Origin: Ctena decussata
Lineage: Eukaryota > Mollusca > Bivalvia > Lucinida > Lucinidae
Length of the DNA: 64,000 bases
Assembly: GCA_963989385.1 (NCBI GenBank)
Contig: OZ022499.1
Span: 82,573,903-82,637,902, forward strand
Reading direction: 5' to 3'
Positions 1-10,479 of the stretch are shown piece by piece. The position numbers were made by a program, and so were the translations under genes. The notes beneath the pieces were generated by a model, which saw only the letters and a list, made by a program, of their open reading frames with translations, searched no databases and was not told where the DNA came from. Numbering within the stretch: the stretch's first letter is position 1; each line of letters starts with the position of its first letter.

Positions 1-69
1 GAAGATGTTTTCCTCACAGCCGTAAGTCAGAGCTGAAGCCACAACATAAGTCACCAACTTGTTCTTGTT
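1..69 (-). CDS. AK7: AK7 coding exon 6 (cut by the window edge)
   Basis: After acceptor AATGTTTCAG there are 23 complete codons, [20 protein letters not shown] then NIF. They match the AK7 stretch that follows exon 5. The exon continues leftwards out of view. Confidence 0.93.
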
Positions 70-3000
70 CTGAAACATTGAAAACACTGTTAAAAAAACT
101 CTTAAAATTGAAACCGCTTAAAGCATGACTATATTAAAGATGCAGATGAAATGACACACAGTTTAGACCCTGCTTATGATGCTCCTTTGTGACGGTCTGA
201 TCTGGGTATGCACTGTTTGCTCAAACCTATTTAACCAAGATCTGGGTATGTACTGTTTGCTCAGATGTATCTATCACAATACTTAGAATTTCAATGGTAT
301 AATCAGTCCCTGTAGAATGAAATATTTGGTATCTACATGTAATTAAAATTTTACCTTCAGTTTTGCCATTTCAGCTTCTTTACATTGACAAGCCCAGGGA
401 AGCTATTTGTCTTTCTTGCATATCTCATAACCATAACACAGTTTTTTCTCCTTTCAAAATTACCATTAATATGAGCCGCGGCACGACAAAACCAACAATG
501 TGGCTGTGCGCCCAGCGCAGACTCAGATCAGCCTCGGCAACCGCCAAGTCCGATCAGCGTCTTGGCTAAGCGCTTGAAGGGTAGCTAAGGGTCTAAGCTA
601 CCTTCATGCGGACAGCGAAGACTCTGACCAGACTGGGCAGATGCCCAGGCTGATCTGAGTCTGCGCTGGGCGCACAACCACTTTGTTGGTTTTGTCGTGT
701 CGCGGCTCATATGTAAATCAGTCATTTACAATTCAGCTATATTAAAGAAGGGTTTCCCTTCCAAAACGAGATGGCTATAGATTTTTGGGTATAGGGAAAA
801 AAAATCTTATAACCCAATAAATATGGTAACTAAAGAGGTATTTTTAAGGCTGGTCTGTATATACATAGTTTATATATGCTCTTAGATTTTTTCTTATGAT
901 AAGCAGGGTGTAGCTAGGAGCTATTACATGATGACAGTGATGTGCAGGAATTTTACTTCTTGTGAAGGTTTAGCCATTATGATATTTCATATTATCATGT
1001 CAGTTGACAGTTGATATTGAAATGTTCTCTTAGAATTTACAAAATTGCAGCATGCAAATATGCAGATGCGTTTTTTTGTCAATTCGACAAAACTTCAATA
1101 CCCTCATGGGTATTTCGTTATACGCAGATACACCCTTGACAGGACTCGTTATAATTATGGTATCATCAATCAAGACTTACAGTTTTTCCAAGCTTAATGA
1201 CAGTTTTCTCTGCACTGATATGTTCCTTGAAATTAGGATGTGGCTTTCTTCTCCTGTAATCATCTTCAGTGAAGGGAATCTCAGGATCGTCCTGAAATGA
1301 TGAAGTTACGTAAATGATACTACAAGAAAGGGTATTTTGCTGCATGAGTGAACAAGGAAGACTGAGATCAGTCTGTGCTTCCAAGCCTTCCATGTTGGCA
1401 TGATAAACCTACAGACCCTTGCTCAAAGGCAGCCCATGAGCACTGATTCACAGGCTAATTTGAAAATGTGTTGTTCACACATGACCTAATGTACATGTGC
1501 TGGGACTATAGGCAATGAGACTGATAAATGAAGACTTGAAAAAAATATTTTGCAGCTCCAAGTATTTCTTAAACAAAATCTTTTCAAATTCAAAGGTTGA
1601 GTTTAAGCCAATAAATAACAGACAATATTTGTTAGGGAAAAGAATATATCATTACTGCTTATGTTCAAAGCTTACAACTTCAACTGATGAAATATTGCAC
1701 TCAGTCATGAAATAACATGAATTTAAGCTATATTTGCTCTCTTCATTGCAACCATACACTTTGCTGTTTAAAATAAAACCTAGAAAGACAGGGAAAATAT
1801 GTGACATAATCTTACTGGGTCAAGAGGTTTACTTTTAGCCCAAGTCATGACAGATGAGATGAGTATAAACATCTTTGGTTTATCAATCTTCTCCAGATCA
1901 GAGTGAAGTTCTGAAAGCATACAGGTACACAACAAATATACCATGAGGTACAGACACATGATTTTAGCCACATACAAATAGAAACAGGAAAATAGAAATA
2001 GAAACTAGGCCGGCCCAGTTGTTCAGAGCACCATCAGCTTAAAAAATTAATTAGTCAAGGATTTATTAGGTCTTATAGTACATATACATATAAAGTCATG
2101 TATGCTAATATTTTTTGCTGAAAAAAAAAGCTAGGGACTTCTGGAGTGTTAACATTTCTCACCGTTTTTTTTTTTTTTTTTTTTTTTTTCTTTTCTTTTT
2201 TTTTTTTTTTTTTTTGCAGAAAAAATGGCAGTGGTTTTTGCATACAGAACACTTGAAAATGTAAGTTCTCATAAAGTAACTACACCATTAGTTTTCCACT
2301 TAGGTAACATGGTTTGTCACAAATTCATTTGTATTTCAATTTTACTTCAGGTGAAATGGGCAGTAGACTTTTATACCTGATACAGCCCACACAGCCTCAT
2401 CAATCTGGTCCGGGTCTTCTGTGATGTCATACACAATCACATCACACTCCACTAAGAACTCATAAAGCTGGTCCTTGTTGTCAAACTGTAATAAAAAAAA
2501 TAACATGCAATGATTCTGTAAAGAAAATAAGCTGATTTTATCAAGTTGAGAAAAGAAATAGAATACTAGTAGGAAACATTTCAATCAATGCCAAGATTTG
2601 TAGATTTAAGCAAATAACATTCTAAAATTCCTCTGTAAACTGTTTTTCCTTTTTTTTTTCTTTTTTTTTTATATTGTTCAGTAAAACAACAGACTGATAT
2701 TCAAAATGACATAAGCAGTTAAGCTTACTGTGGTATGTGCACCCAGCTAAGACTCAGATCAGCCTGGGGATCCACCCAGTCTGATCAGAGTCTTCGCTGT
2801 CTGCATGCAGCAAACTTAGACCCTTGTCTACCCTTTAAGCCCATAGCGAAGACTTTGATCAGACTGGATGGATGCCTAGGCTGATCAGAGTCAGCGCTGG
2901 GTGCACAACCACTTTGTTGGTTTTCTCGTGTCTCTGCTCAATTGTATTTTTCTTATTTCTTTAACACACTGAGTGTACTTTTCTTTTTTTTTGTGGAAAA

Positions 3001-6000
3001 ACAAGACCTCACCATACAACATCATAAAGCTCATTTCTGACTCACATTTATTAATTCTTTGACATGTTCTGGTTTTGTTGCTGCCCTGTCCTTAGTTGTA
3101 CCAACAATTTCGTAACAGCCCTCTTTGGGTGGTGGAATATAACTGTCAGTGGATTTGGCATCATCTTCTTCTTCAGGTTCTTCCAGAGAAGCTCCAACAA
3201 CACACCGAGACAAGTACTAACAAACAAACAAAATTTGATTCACTATATATGTAGGGATGTAACAATTTACTATTGCAATACATAGATGGCCTATGTATTG
3301 TTACACTCCTACGTATATATATGCAGGTCTTATTTTTCAAACATTATCAGTAGTTGTTTAACCCTATAGCACTCAAAACAGCCAAAACTCCATAGAGTTT
3401 TGGCCATTTTGAATGCAATAGGATTAAAAAACATATTGCCTTTACTGGCTAATCTGTAGGGCTGCATGAAACACAAGAACTGGCCATACCCAAGGGGCCA
3501 ATACTGATGTAATGGCATTGATTCAACAATTTGAAAACATGACTTTGCTAATTAAACAGTTATAGTGAGTGCATTTGAACAAAGTCAGAGTCTCAATTTC
3601 GATATGTGTATGTTGTTCAGTTAATGGGTAAACCCTGTGTCACAGGTCAGATTAGGGGTGGCCCTTGGGCCAGAAAACAATCAGCCCTGTCTGTCAATAG
3701 TTTATCATTCAGGTGTTCCCTCTGTCTGTCCATAATCTACAAACATGTGTCACAGGGTATAGATTAGGTATAAGATACACTTGTACTGCCTTGCGGTACA
3801 AGCCGGCTTTTATAGCGACGTGGTAGAGTGCTTGACTTTAGATTGAAGGGTCCTGGGTTCAATCCTCGGCCGGGGCTTGAGATTTTTTAAGAGTCTGTGA
3901 CAAATGGCGCCCAACGTAAATGACCCACATGTGCATTAGAACTTCTTAAGTCTCATTTCCAGTGATTTTTGTAGTTCCTGAGAATTCGAGGACAAATTCA
4001 ATATGGAAGGGGAGAATGTCACAGGGTATAGATTAGGTATAAGATACACTTGTACTGCCTTGTGGTACAAGCCGGCTTTTATAGCGACATGGTAGAGTGC
4101 TTGACTTTAGATTGAAGGGTCCCGGGTTCCATCCTCGGCCAGGGCTTGAGATTTTTTAAGAGTCTGTGACACATGTATAAGTTAGAGCAACTACCCATAA
4201 TTTGCATTCTGGGTAGTGATGCCACAATTAATTATAGCATCCATAAATCTATCAATGGAAGTCAGAAAAATGATTATCAATAAAAAGGTTATCAATTAAT
4301 TACCTGATAAAAGATTATTGCAAAAGTGTAAAGATTTTTTGTTTCACAATGATTTTTTTTCTCAATGCAATAGTATGCTCTACCAGAAGTAAATGAAGTG
4401 TTTGACTGCTTTTACTAACAGAAAAGTTATGAGTCTGAGTGGTGTTTTGATACAAACCCAAATTTTAATCACTTGCATGCATATGTAATACTTAAATCAT
4501 AAATACAGCATACTAATGTCATGGAAACTTAATTTCTTTTACCAATAGTTTTTGAATTACCATATTTTGACAATTTGGCATTTTTTGACATGATATTATT
4601 AAATTCATCATATGAAAAAGAAGGTATCACGAGACAACAACATGGCGGACCAGTCGCTAATTGGTAATTGTGATCAAGTTATCAAAATTTCACAATCTCT
4701 GATTTCTTTATAATACTGCTGTTTTAAGATCATCAAATAATATTTTTCAATGAATTCAAATAATTAAAGATAGCATGAGCATAAACAAAGAACCAATGAC
4801 CAAAATTTGAGCACTCTCAAATCAAGAAATTTAGAAACTAACGATTATGAACTGTTATAAATCGTTATGAGAGGAGTGATAATCAGTTTGGGGGCAATTA
4901 GCCAGCCCTAACTCTGGCATTATTTTTTTTTTTTTTTTACAGTTTGCCTTGTTTAGAAATAGTAAGTTCATTGGCGGAATTCTCTCTAACCATATACGGG
5001 GTTCCACTGCACACAGCCTTCCATTGTTCTGATATGACTGAAACAGTGTTGATAAGGACATAAAATCACAAGTCATCCCTCCATCCATACACGTAATGGA
5101 GACCTATCAAAAAATAACATCATACCGAGAGCTCACTACTGCCAACTGGGGCTTAGTAACATCCAACCGACCAGTTTGTAAAATTTATCAACCTAATTGT
5201 ATGACTATTGACCTGACTGCCTAACTGCACCACGATAACTCAATCAGTAGCAAGGCTTGTCTCGAAAGTAGCCTCATACCTCTACAATACTGCATTTGAA
5301 TTGGCAAGTTGGCTGTTCTGAGTGTTCCTGTAGTTTCTATCTATCTATCTCTCGATACTGAAGAGGATCATTTTCTGATCATTACCTCAGGTGTGGTGGA
5401 CGGCTAAATTTAGAAATTGAAAGGGAAAAACAAACTTTCAGGGTGCCGGTGGGCCATTAAAACTATTTACAAGAAGCAGATCAGAGGCATGCTAATACAC
5501 ATGCCTCTGGACCGATTATCTAAATAAGGGCCTTAAACTCCTCAGCCGTTTTGGCAGAAACCACCGAACAGGGGAGACTTTTCCAAACAGGAATAGTCCT
5601 GGGAAAAAATGAATTTTTCAGGGCATCACTATAGTCGTTTCTCATAATATCAAGGGTTCCATAATATCACGACAAATACCTTTCTTATAATATATCCCGA
5701 TACACGGGAATTGGACAACCGCTGCTTTTTCTTATGGGGCATTTTCGACGTGCGTGACTGCCCTATTGTCGGGGAATTGGACTTACCTAAAAATAAAACT
5801 GGACCTGGAGCTACAAACCTACGGGATTTTTCATTATTGGTATTTTGTCAGATGTGTACAAAACTCAAAAGCCTTTAAAATTAGGAGCCGATAATTACTT
5901 TAGATGGGCACGCATCTCAACTGCCATTTTGCTATGATTTTGTACTCGTCCGAGATTTTTTTTTAATAGTAAATAAGTCCTCTTTTCTTCCAATTGCTGG

Positions 6001-6166
6001 GGTAGGCACATAATGTCAATTTTTCCCTTACAACCATGTGTGCATCTGTGCATCTGTTTTATTTACCAGCAATCTGCAGGTGCGCATTTTACGGGAATCT
6101 GCGCGAGCGTTGTTGCGGGCACGAAAGGAAATAGACGGAGAAATATTTGTTACCATGGTTGATTAT

Positions 6167-6207
<41 letters not shown>

Positions 6208-9200
6208 TCATTTCTATCTATTATCAGACTATTCATTTATAACAATCATTGCTATTTCCTACAATGTACAAGAAGTTTTTAGACTTCCAGTATATTCTTT
6301 ATCTTTTCGTAGCTTTTTCGTTTAGATTTCACGAGCTTGGAGTATTATATCGTTTGAAAATTAATATCCCTTTCGAAACAGAGAAAGTTCTCTGTTTGAA
6401 TAAATATTATTCTGTTTTCAGCCAAAAAAAAATTGTTGTCTGTTTGACAGAAAAAATAGAACATGTGCCCCATACAGGCGGATTTTAGACAGTAGATCAT
6501 AGCCACACCAGGGGATATTAGACAACGTTTTGGACTCCCAGACAAGGGAATTAGACGGACATTTTTCAAAATTGTCTAATTCCCCTGGGTAATCCCGCCA
6601 TCCTCCCTCCGGGGGAAAACATTGATAGGTGCATTACTGCTTACTGGGTTTTGACAAAATTATTTTAACAATCACAAGTCTGAACTTCTTTGCTGTACAG
6701 AAATTTTGGAAAACAGTTTTGATTCCAGCCGAGTATGAACTTTCTTTTATATGATTCGTGAAATATGCATGTTTTCAGTGTGGTTCTATCCCCTCGCCGA
6801 AGGAACCTCATAGCTCACTCAAATGTTTGCCATAATTCTATTTTTTTCTGTGACATCTCGCATCAGGTATCTCAAACCTTATTTTGAAAATAACAGAGCA
6901 CATGATTATAATATTTATCAATCTAAAGTTTTTCCTCAAAATATGGGAAGCCATTAAGATGAATAAACTTGCATTTATGTAATAAATAAATCACAGCACA
7001 TAAAGTTTTTAATGAGCCTGGGGTGTAAACAGACTTAACAGATTAAAAGTGTTTTTGAATTATAAAGTAACATACCTGTTAGAGCTTAAAATAAAATATA
7101 TGATTGATGACAGTTTATTCACCAAGGAATTATTCACTGCCTTTTCTGCCCCTGGGCCTGCTGCTTGTCAAATTTATGGAAAACCCGTCTGTAAATGCAT
7201 TATGATGAAAGTTTTTGTTCTGATTTGAAGAAAATATGATAAAGGTTGTAAAAAGTAATTTAAAATGTTCATTAACACCAAAGTTATTGCTGCATTAAAT
7301 TTTCAGAGTTTTTATACTACATGCTTTCCATACTTACGTTTTTTTATAAATACCGTGATATTATGGAACTCTCCTTTGGCTTAGGCTGGCAACACCATGG
7401 TGGCTTATTATTTCGTATTTATAAACAAATGAGAGGAAGCTCAGATTTTCCACACTGCAGAAGAATAAGGGATGACCAAAGGATAATAACTAAAATTTAT
7501 CAAATCAGTCCTGCTCTTCTTATTTATTTTTAGCTTTGATATCTTGAATCTTGATAACTTTTAACTAAGGTGGTATTAGGGAACTCCAGCCTACATGCAA
7601 GGTATCTAGTGTATTGTGAGTCATGGGATGCCCTAGTCCTTCTCGACTTTGGTGCTGGGATCAAGTACTTATCCTTCTCAAGGGACACTGTACCAGAATG
7701 AACCTTTGTTGTTGTTGTTGTAACAGCCCTCTGGCCGAAGTATCTCTCTGGTATGTTGCTGGTTTCCCTGGTTTTCTTCTTCACAGGTAGAAACTCTCAA
7801 GTACATTAGTAAAGTAGCATGATGTGTCAGGTTCGGTTGTTTTTTGTTTTTTTATACAGAATTTTTTTTTTTTCAGGTCACATATTTGGTAATTTAATCA
7901 TATTAATAAGAATTCACTTTTTCAAATCTTTTTGTACTGTTGATAAATTCCTCCAACGCCTCATTGAGTATTTCTCTGTATTGGTTATATGGGTCCTTCT
8001 CTCTTACCTCTAAAAATAGGCTTACTGAGAATTCATTAATTCCTGTATGCTGAAATAATCTCGTTCTGATCCTCTCTCTACAATCTTCATATCTGTTACA
8101 AACTTCTAGAAAATGACTCACACTCTCTGGGTCTCCACAGGTACATAGAGGGGAGTCTTTCAATCCAACCTTGTGCATGTATTCATTTAGGAAACAGTAA
8201 CATGTTCTCAGCTGACTGATTACCCGTTGAATCTTGATGTTCTCTACTGGCTTTGCTCTGGTACTCACTGAATTTTTCAGGTCAAACATATGTCTACCTG
8301 TTGAGGCTGCACTCCATCTTTGTAGCCATTTCATCTTACAAGAATCTTTTATTGCTTTTTGTATATCCAACGTGGTAACTGGTGAACTGATATCCCCCAT
8401 TTCTTCAGCTTCTTCTGCCGCTGCCTTAGCCAGCTTATCTGCTATTTCATTGCTGGAGATGTCAGCATGTCCTGGGGTCCAGTGTATATCCACTTCTAAG
8501 CCCTTTGATTCAAATATGCCTATTGTTTGCTGAATTTCAGCCACAACTGATTTGTGTGATTTATTCTCCCAACCTAAGGTGAGAATTCCAACTGCGGACT
8601 GTGAATCCGAAAACAACAGGATTTTCTTCACACACCTTTTATCTATTTCTAGCCTAAAGCCATCTACAGCTACTTTAATAGCGACAAGCTCCCCAAGAAG
8701 TATGGATGCTCTTTTAGATACTGGCTGTTTAATATCCACTCTTTCTTGATTTGGTAAGAAAAGGCACGCTCCAGCTCCCTAGGGACCTGGATTTCCCCTA
8801 CATGAACCATCTGTGAAACCATAGATCACGTCCTTTCCAGCTTCCATCATTATTCCTTCTACTTATCCTTGTAAAAGAAGGTTAAGGAGGACTGCTCCCG
8901 CGAGCCTCCAGGGATGGCCACTCAAGCTCGTCCAGTTTCACTTTCCATGACCCATATACAGTTGAGAAATATTTCTGGCTTTTTCCACTGCATCACAAAC
9001 CTCTGATAAATGATTAGATGTAATCGAATCAAACTTTTAAGGGAGAAAAAAATGCTTGTGTCTTAAAAATTAGAATCACGAAAACATATGACATAGGTCC
9101 TTACAGTCTCTGAGGCGGCAACTTGCATTCAATAATTTTGCAATTTAACTAAAGAAATACCTTCGCTAAATTGAGACCTTGATACTGGTCAACATGATTG

Positions 9201-9253
9201 ATAAACAATCGTTTACTCTTTGGTTTATCTCCGTCGTCCTGTGTGCTCGCCAT
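1..9253 (-). CDS. AK7: Adenylate kinase 7, 5' part (six coding exons, gene continues off the left edge)
   Basis: AK7 is an adenylate kinase (2 ADP to ATP + AMP) of motile cilia and flagella. The visible exons are 9253-9161, 3216-3046, 2485-2377, 1910-1816, 1291-1181 and 69-1. All introns are GT/AG and phases match, giving 216 residues from MASTQDDGD. Family hallmarks in order: [10 protein letters not shown] (about 15-24), [13 protein letters not shown] (about 36-48), [11 protein letters not shown] (about 101-111), [22 protein letters not shown] (about 138-152), [16 protein letters not shown] (about 162-177) and [13 protein letters not shown]. This order follows vertebrate AK7 nearly residue for residue. 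The part seen is the N-terminal, NAD(P)-fold-like region; the P-loop kinase and Dpy-30-type C-terminus must lie to the left. The ATG sits in a good context (ACAAAATGG). Intron 1 is about 5.9 kb and holds a miniature LTR element and an RNase H pseudogene. The assignment is close to certain; the exact start is inferred. Confidence 0.95.
471..710. mobile_element. MITE-1 copy 1 (hairpin, TIR ATGAGCCGCG)
   Basis: It is a 240-bp palindrome running ATGAGCCGCGGCACGAC...GTCGTGTCGCGGCTCAT. Inner palindromic words include GACTCAGATCAGCCTGGGCA and its inverse. It lies in AK7 intron 5. Confidence 0.9.
1181..1291 (-). CDS. AK7: AK7 coding exon 5
   Basis: There are 37 codons after acceptor [28 protein letters not shown] then [17 protein letters not shown], followed by donor GTAAGT. 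DYRRRKxHPNF is a strongly conserved AK7 motif. Confidence 0.95.
1816..1910 (-). CDS. AK7: AK7 coding exon 4
   Basis: There are 95 bp after acceptor GCTTTCAG. With the carried G they encode [20 protein letters not shown] and [12 protein letters not shown], followed by donor GTAAGA. Confidence 0.95.
2166..2216. repeat. poly-T tract
   Basis: About 48 T interrupted twice by C, in AK7 intron 3. Confidence 0.9.
2377..2485 (-). CDS. AK7: AK7 coding exon 3
   Basis: There are 109 bp after acceptor TTATTACAG, encoding [20 protein letters not shown] through EAVWAVS, ending in phase 1 before donor GTATAA. Confidence 0.95.
2728..2941. mobile_element. MITE-1 copy 2 (degenerate left end)
   Basis: The inner arms GACTCAGATCAGCCTGGGGA and GGCTGATCAGAGTCAGCGCT are clear; the left terminus is eroded. 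It lies in AK7 intron 2. Confidence 0.8.
3046..3216 (-). CDS. AK7: AK7 coding exon 2
   Basis: There are 57 codons after acceptor [21 protein letters not shown], an acidic stretch, then [10 protein letters not shown], ending ...KELIN before donor GTGAGT. Phase 0 on both sides. Confidence 0.95.
3357..3431. mobile_element. MITE-4 copy 1 (tiny palindrome)
   Basis: TTTAACCCTATAGCACTC ... GAATGCAATAGGATTAAA has inverted ends and inner arms GGCCAAAACTC / GAGTTTTGGCC. About 75 bp, in AK7 intron 1. Confidence 0.6.
3748..3902 (+). repeat. TRIM-1 left LTR with tRNA-like module
   Basis: The tRNA-like body runs from about 3801 to 3876, with A-box near 3820-3830 and B-box at 3856-3865. A 7-bp stem CTTGTAC/GTACAAG sits in front of it. 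The T-arm can pair (CTGGG with CTCGG, wobbles included). Confidence 0.85.
4017..4171 (+). repeat. TRIM-1 right LTR
   Basis: It has the same 155-bp length as the left LTR and 5 substitutions, one of them inside the B-box (GGTTCCATCC). The end CTGTGACA is followed by the target duplication CATG. Confidence 0.85.
4172..4950. other. AK7 intron 1 stretch without recognised features
   Basis: AT-rich; nothing supported. The same is true of 6610-7530 in this intron. Confidence 0.5.
4950..5097. repeat. Dispersed repeat C, copy 1
   Basis: It shares CACTGCACACAGC, TCTGATAT, TGTTGATAAGGAC and CATCCCTCCATCCAT-type words with 62960-63118. It is a body fragment only. Confidence 0.5.
5435..5700 (-). pseudogene. 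3' end of a non-LTR retrotransposon
   Basis: On the minus strand 5626-5520 encodes [20 protein letters not shown] and ends [12 protein letters not shown], the standard C-terminus of CR1/jockey-type reverse transcriptases. The tail TCTTGTAAATAGTTTTAA is shared with the element at 47.6-49.2 kb. Confidence 0.75.
5690..6602. repeat. Region with inverted GGGAATTNGACAA motifs
   Basis: CGGGAATTGGACAA near 5700 and TTGTCTAATTCCCC near 6573 are inverted, and GGGGAATTGGAC and GGGAATTAGAC recur inside. It could be a degraded DNA element in AK7 intron 1. It includes an (AG)n-G8 microsatellite at 6172-6207. Confidence 0.3.
7530..7784 (-). pseudogene. Possible non-LTR reverse transcriptase C-terminal scrap
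   Basis: The frame contains [20 protein letters not shown] and TRYLACRLE, resembling the region just before the SFFPRT motif of CR1/L2-type polyproteins. It lies directly beyond the RNase H fragment but probably belongs to another element. Confidence 0.4.
7903..8900 (-). pseudogene. Non-LTR retrotransposon fragment with RNase H domain
   Basis: The reading frame from about 8850 to 7903 encodes a ribonuclease H domain: [12 protein letters not shown], then [17 protein letters not shown] and [20 protein letters not shown]. All four acidic catalytic positions are kept. A Cys/His motif [16 protein letters not shown] follows. A TAG at 8779-8781 interrupts the frame just after the first RNase H motif, so the copy is dead or an old fragment. 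Upstream to about 9000 more broken retroelement-like sequence is visible. It sits in AK7 intron 1, antisense to the plus strand. RNase H-bearing clades of non-LTR elements (I, R1, LOA types) are the likely source. Confidence 0.85.
9161..9253 (-). CDS. AK7: AK7 coding exon 1
   Basis: There are 31 codons from ATG (9251-9253) to ...LNLAK, then donor [18 protein letters not shown] aligns with the start of the conserved AK7 region. Phase 0 end. Confidence 0.93.
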
Positions 9254-9277
9254 TTTGTTAGTTTACCAAATTCAATG

Positions 9278-9302
9278 GTTGCTACGAACCGACTACTTCC
9301 GG
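9278..9302 (-). promoter_or_regulatory. AK7 start region: imperfect RFX X-box and ETS motif
   Basis: About 25 bp upstream of the AK7 ATG, 9278-9289 reads GTTGCTACGAAC, an imperfect X-box (GTTRCC/RGYAAC halves, no spacer). Just beyond it, 9295-9302 contains an ETS site (CCGGAAGT on the minus strand). RFX factors control motile-cilia genes in animals, which fits AK7. The X-box match is partial, so this is a suggestion only. Confidence 0.3.
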
Positions 9303-9672
9303 AGCACTGTGAAAGCATAACTACCGTGAAGTCTACTTGACAGGTGCGCGGGAAAATAGAATAGAACAGACTTATGACAGAATAAAAGTAAAAAGTATGC
9401 AAAGACCAGGAACTGAAACAATCAAAATCCAAATCCAGCCCTCAAACCATTGTTGGAAACAACTAAGATTACAAATAATCAAGATACAGAGAACATATGG
9501 CCAACCGAGTGAGCAGCTTGTTCCCAAAAGGTGGCCACTCAGCAACCCAAACCGAACCAAAAATAATAAGAACGTACATAAGGTAAAACATCACAGAAAC
9601 TCTGACACCAAAAGCAGGCAACAGAGAACCACAACAGAACTACCGCCTTGGAACGGTCAGTAATGAATTACT

Positions 9673-9706
9673 GGGGGGTGGGGGGGGGGGGGGGGGGGGG
9701 GGGGGG
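9673..9706. repeat. poly-G tract (33 of 34 G)
   Basis: G6-T-G27 between AK7 and CRY-DASH. It is strong G-quadruplex potential and a common assembly trouble spot. Confidence 0.9.
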
Positions 9707-10189
9707 CTTCAATCGATTTTACAGGCCCAACCTCACCCTCAGTATCTGAAGTGGTACAAAACATTTAGTTGGTTGTTCGGTTCGCATGATAACCCTCTAA
9801 CTCGTCAATGAATCATCACGGTAAACACATAAATCAAATTTCAACACCATGAAGAAGCAAAGACGAGGACTATACCATGATAAGAGCTGGGAATCTAGAG
9901 ATTTAATAATGAACCCAGCTACCCATCCGGCAACTTATTTTATCCATTTACTTTATTTGTAATGCTTTCTTACACATGCATACAACATTTGAGCAGGATG
10001 CAAGAAGGGCGAGGCCTACTATGATAGTGGTTACGCCCAGGGGTCATGTTTTTGAAGGAACCGCTTCAATGGTGTTTGGATGAAACTACATCTTCATTTG
10101 CCAATAATGCGCCTCTGGAACATTTTCACGCATACGTGCTAATTGGAAAGATCACTGTGCAGAACTGCACCATTATGAAATACGCCAAG

Positions 10190-10392
10190 CTTAGAATGGG
10201 CTTATAGCAAACGTAGCTGTCTCTGCAGAGGCAGCTAAGGGATTTAATTCCAAAACAGTGTGAAATTCGGGTTGGGCAGGGATAGAGCATGTAATGTTTA
10301 TCCATACGGACTGCTTGTTAATACATGTAGTTTTAATAAATGTGGCTTTGTCATAGGTTCTCAGTAAATACTATACTTTTTTTGTAGGGAAT
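10190..10392 (+). pseudogene. 3' end copy of the 47.6-49.2 kb non-LTR element
   Basis: The plus-strand sequence follows, with substitutions, the last codons and 3' UTR of the element at 47640-49165 (GTTGGGCAG, GTGGCTTTGTCATAGGTTCT, then AGTAAATACT and a T-rich end). It is 5'-truncated, as expected of target-primed reverse transcription. Confidence 0.7.
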
Positions 10393-10479
10393 ATATGCGT
10401 CACACCCCGCGCCTGCCATCATGGACAGTTACTGACCAAGTGCAGTATCGAGAGAAAGAAAGGTTGAAGAATTTTGGAC

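Larger units (their letters stand above)
3748..4171 (+). mobile_element. TRIM-1: miniature LTR retrotransposon with tRNA-like LTRs
   Basis: Two 155-bp direct repeats (3748-3902 and 4017-4171) differ at 5 sites. Each begins TGTCACAG and ends CTGTGACA, a perfect 8-bp terminal inversion. Two bases after the left LTR, TGGCGCCCAACGT (3905-3917) is complementary to the 3' end of animal tRNA-Lys(CUU), a standard primer-binding site. GGAAGGGGAGAA (4005-4016), a polypurine tract, abuts the right LTR. CATG flanks both ends as a 4-bp target duplication. The internal part is only 114 bp and non-coding. Each LTR carries a Pol III A-box-like TGGTAGAGTG and a B-box GGTTCAATCC. It lies in AK7 intron 1, sense to the plus strand. 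Confidence 0.9.
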
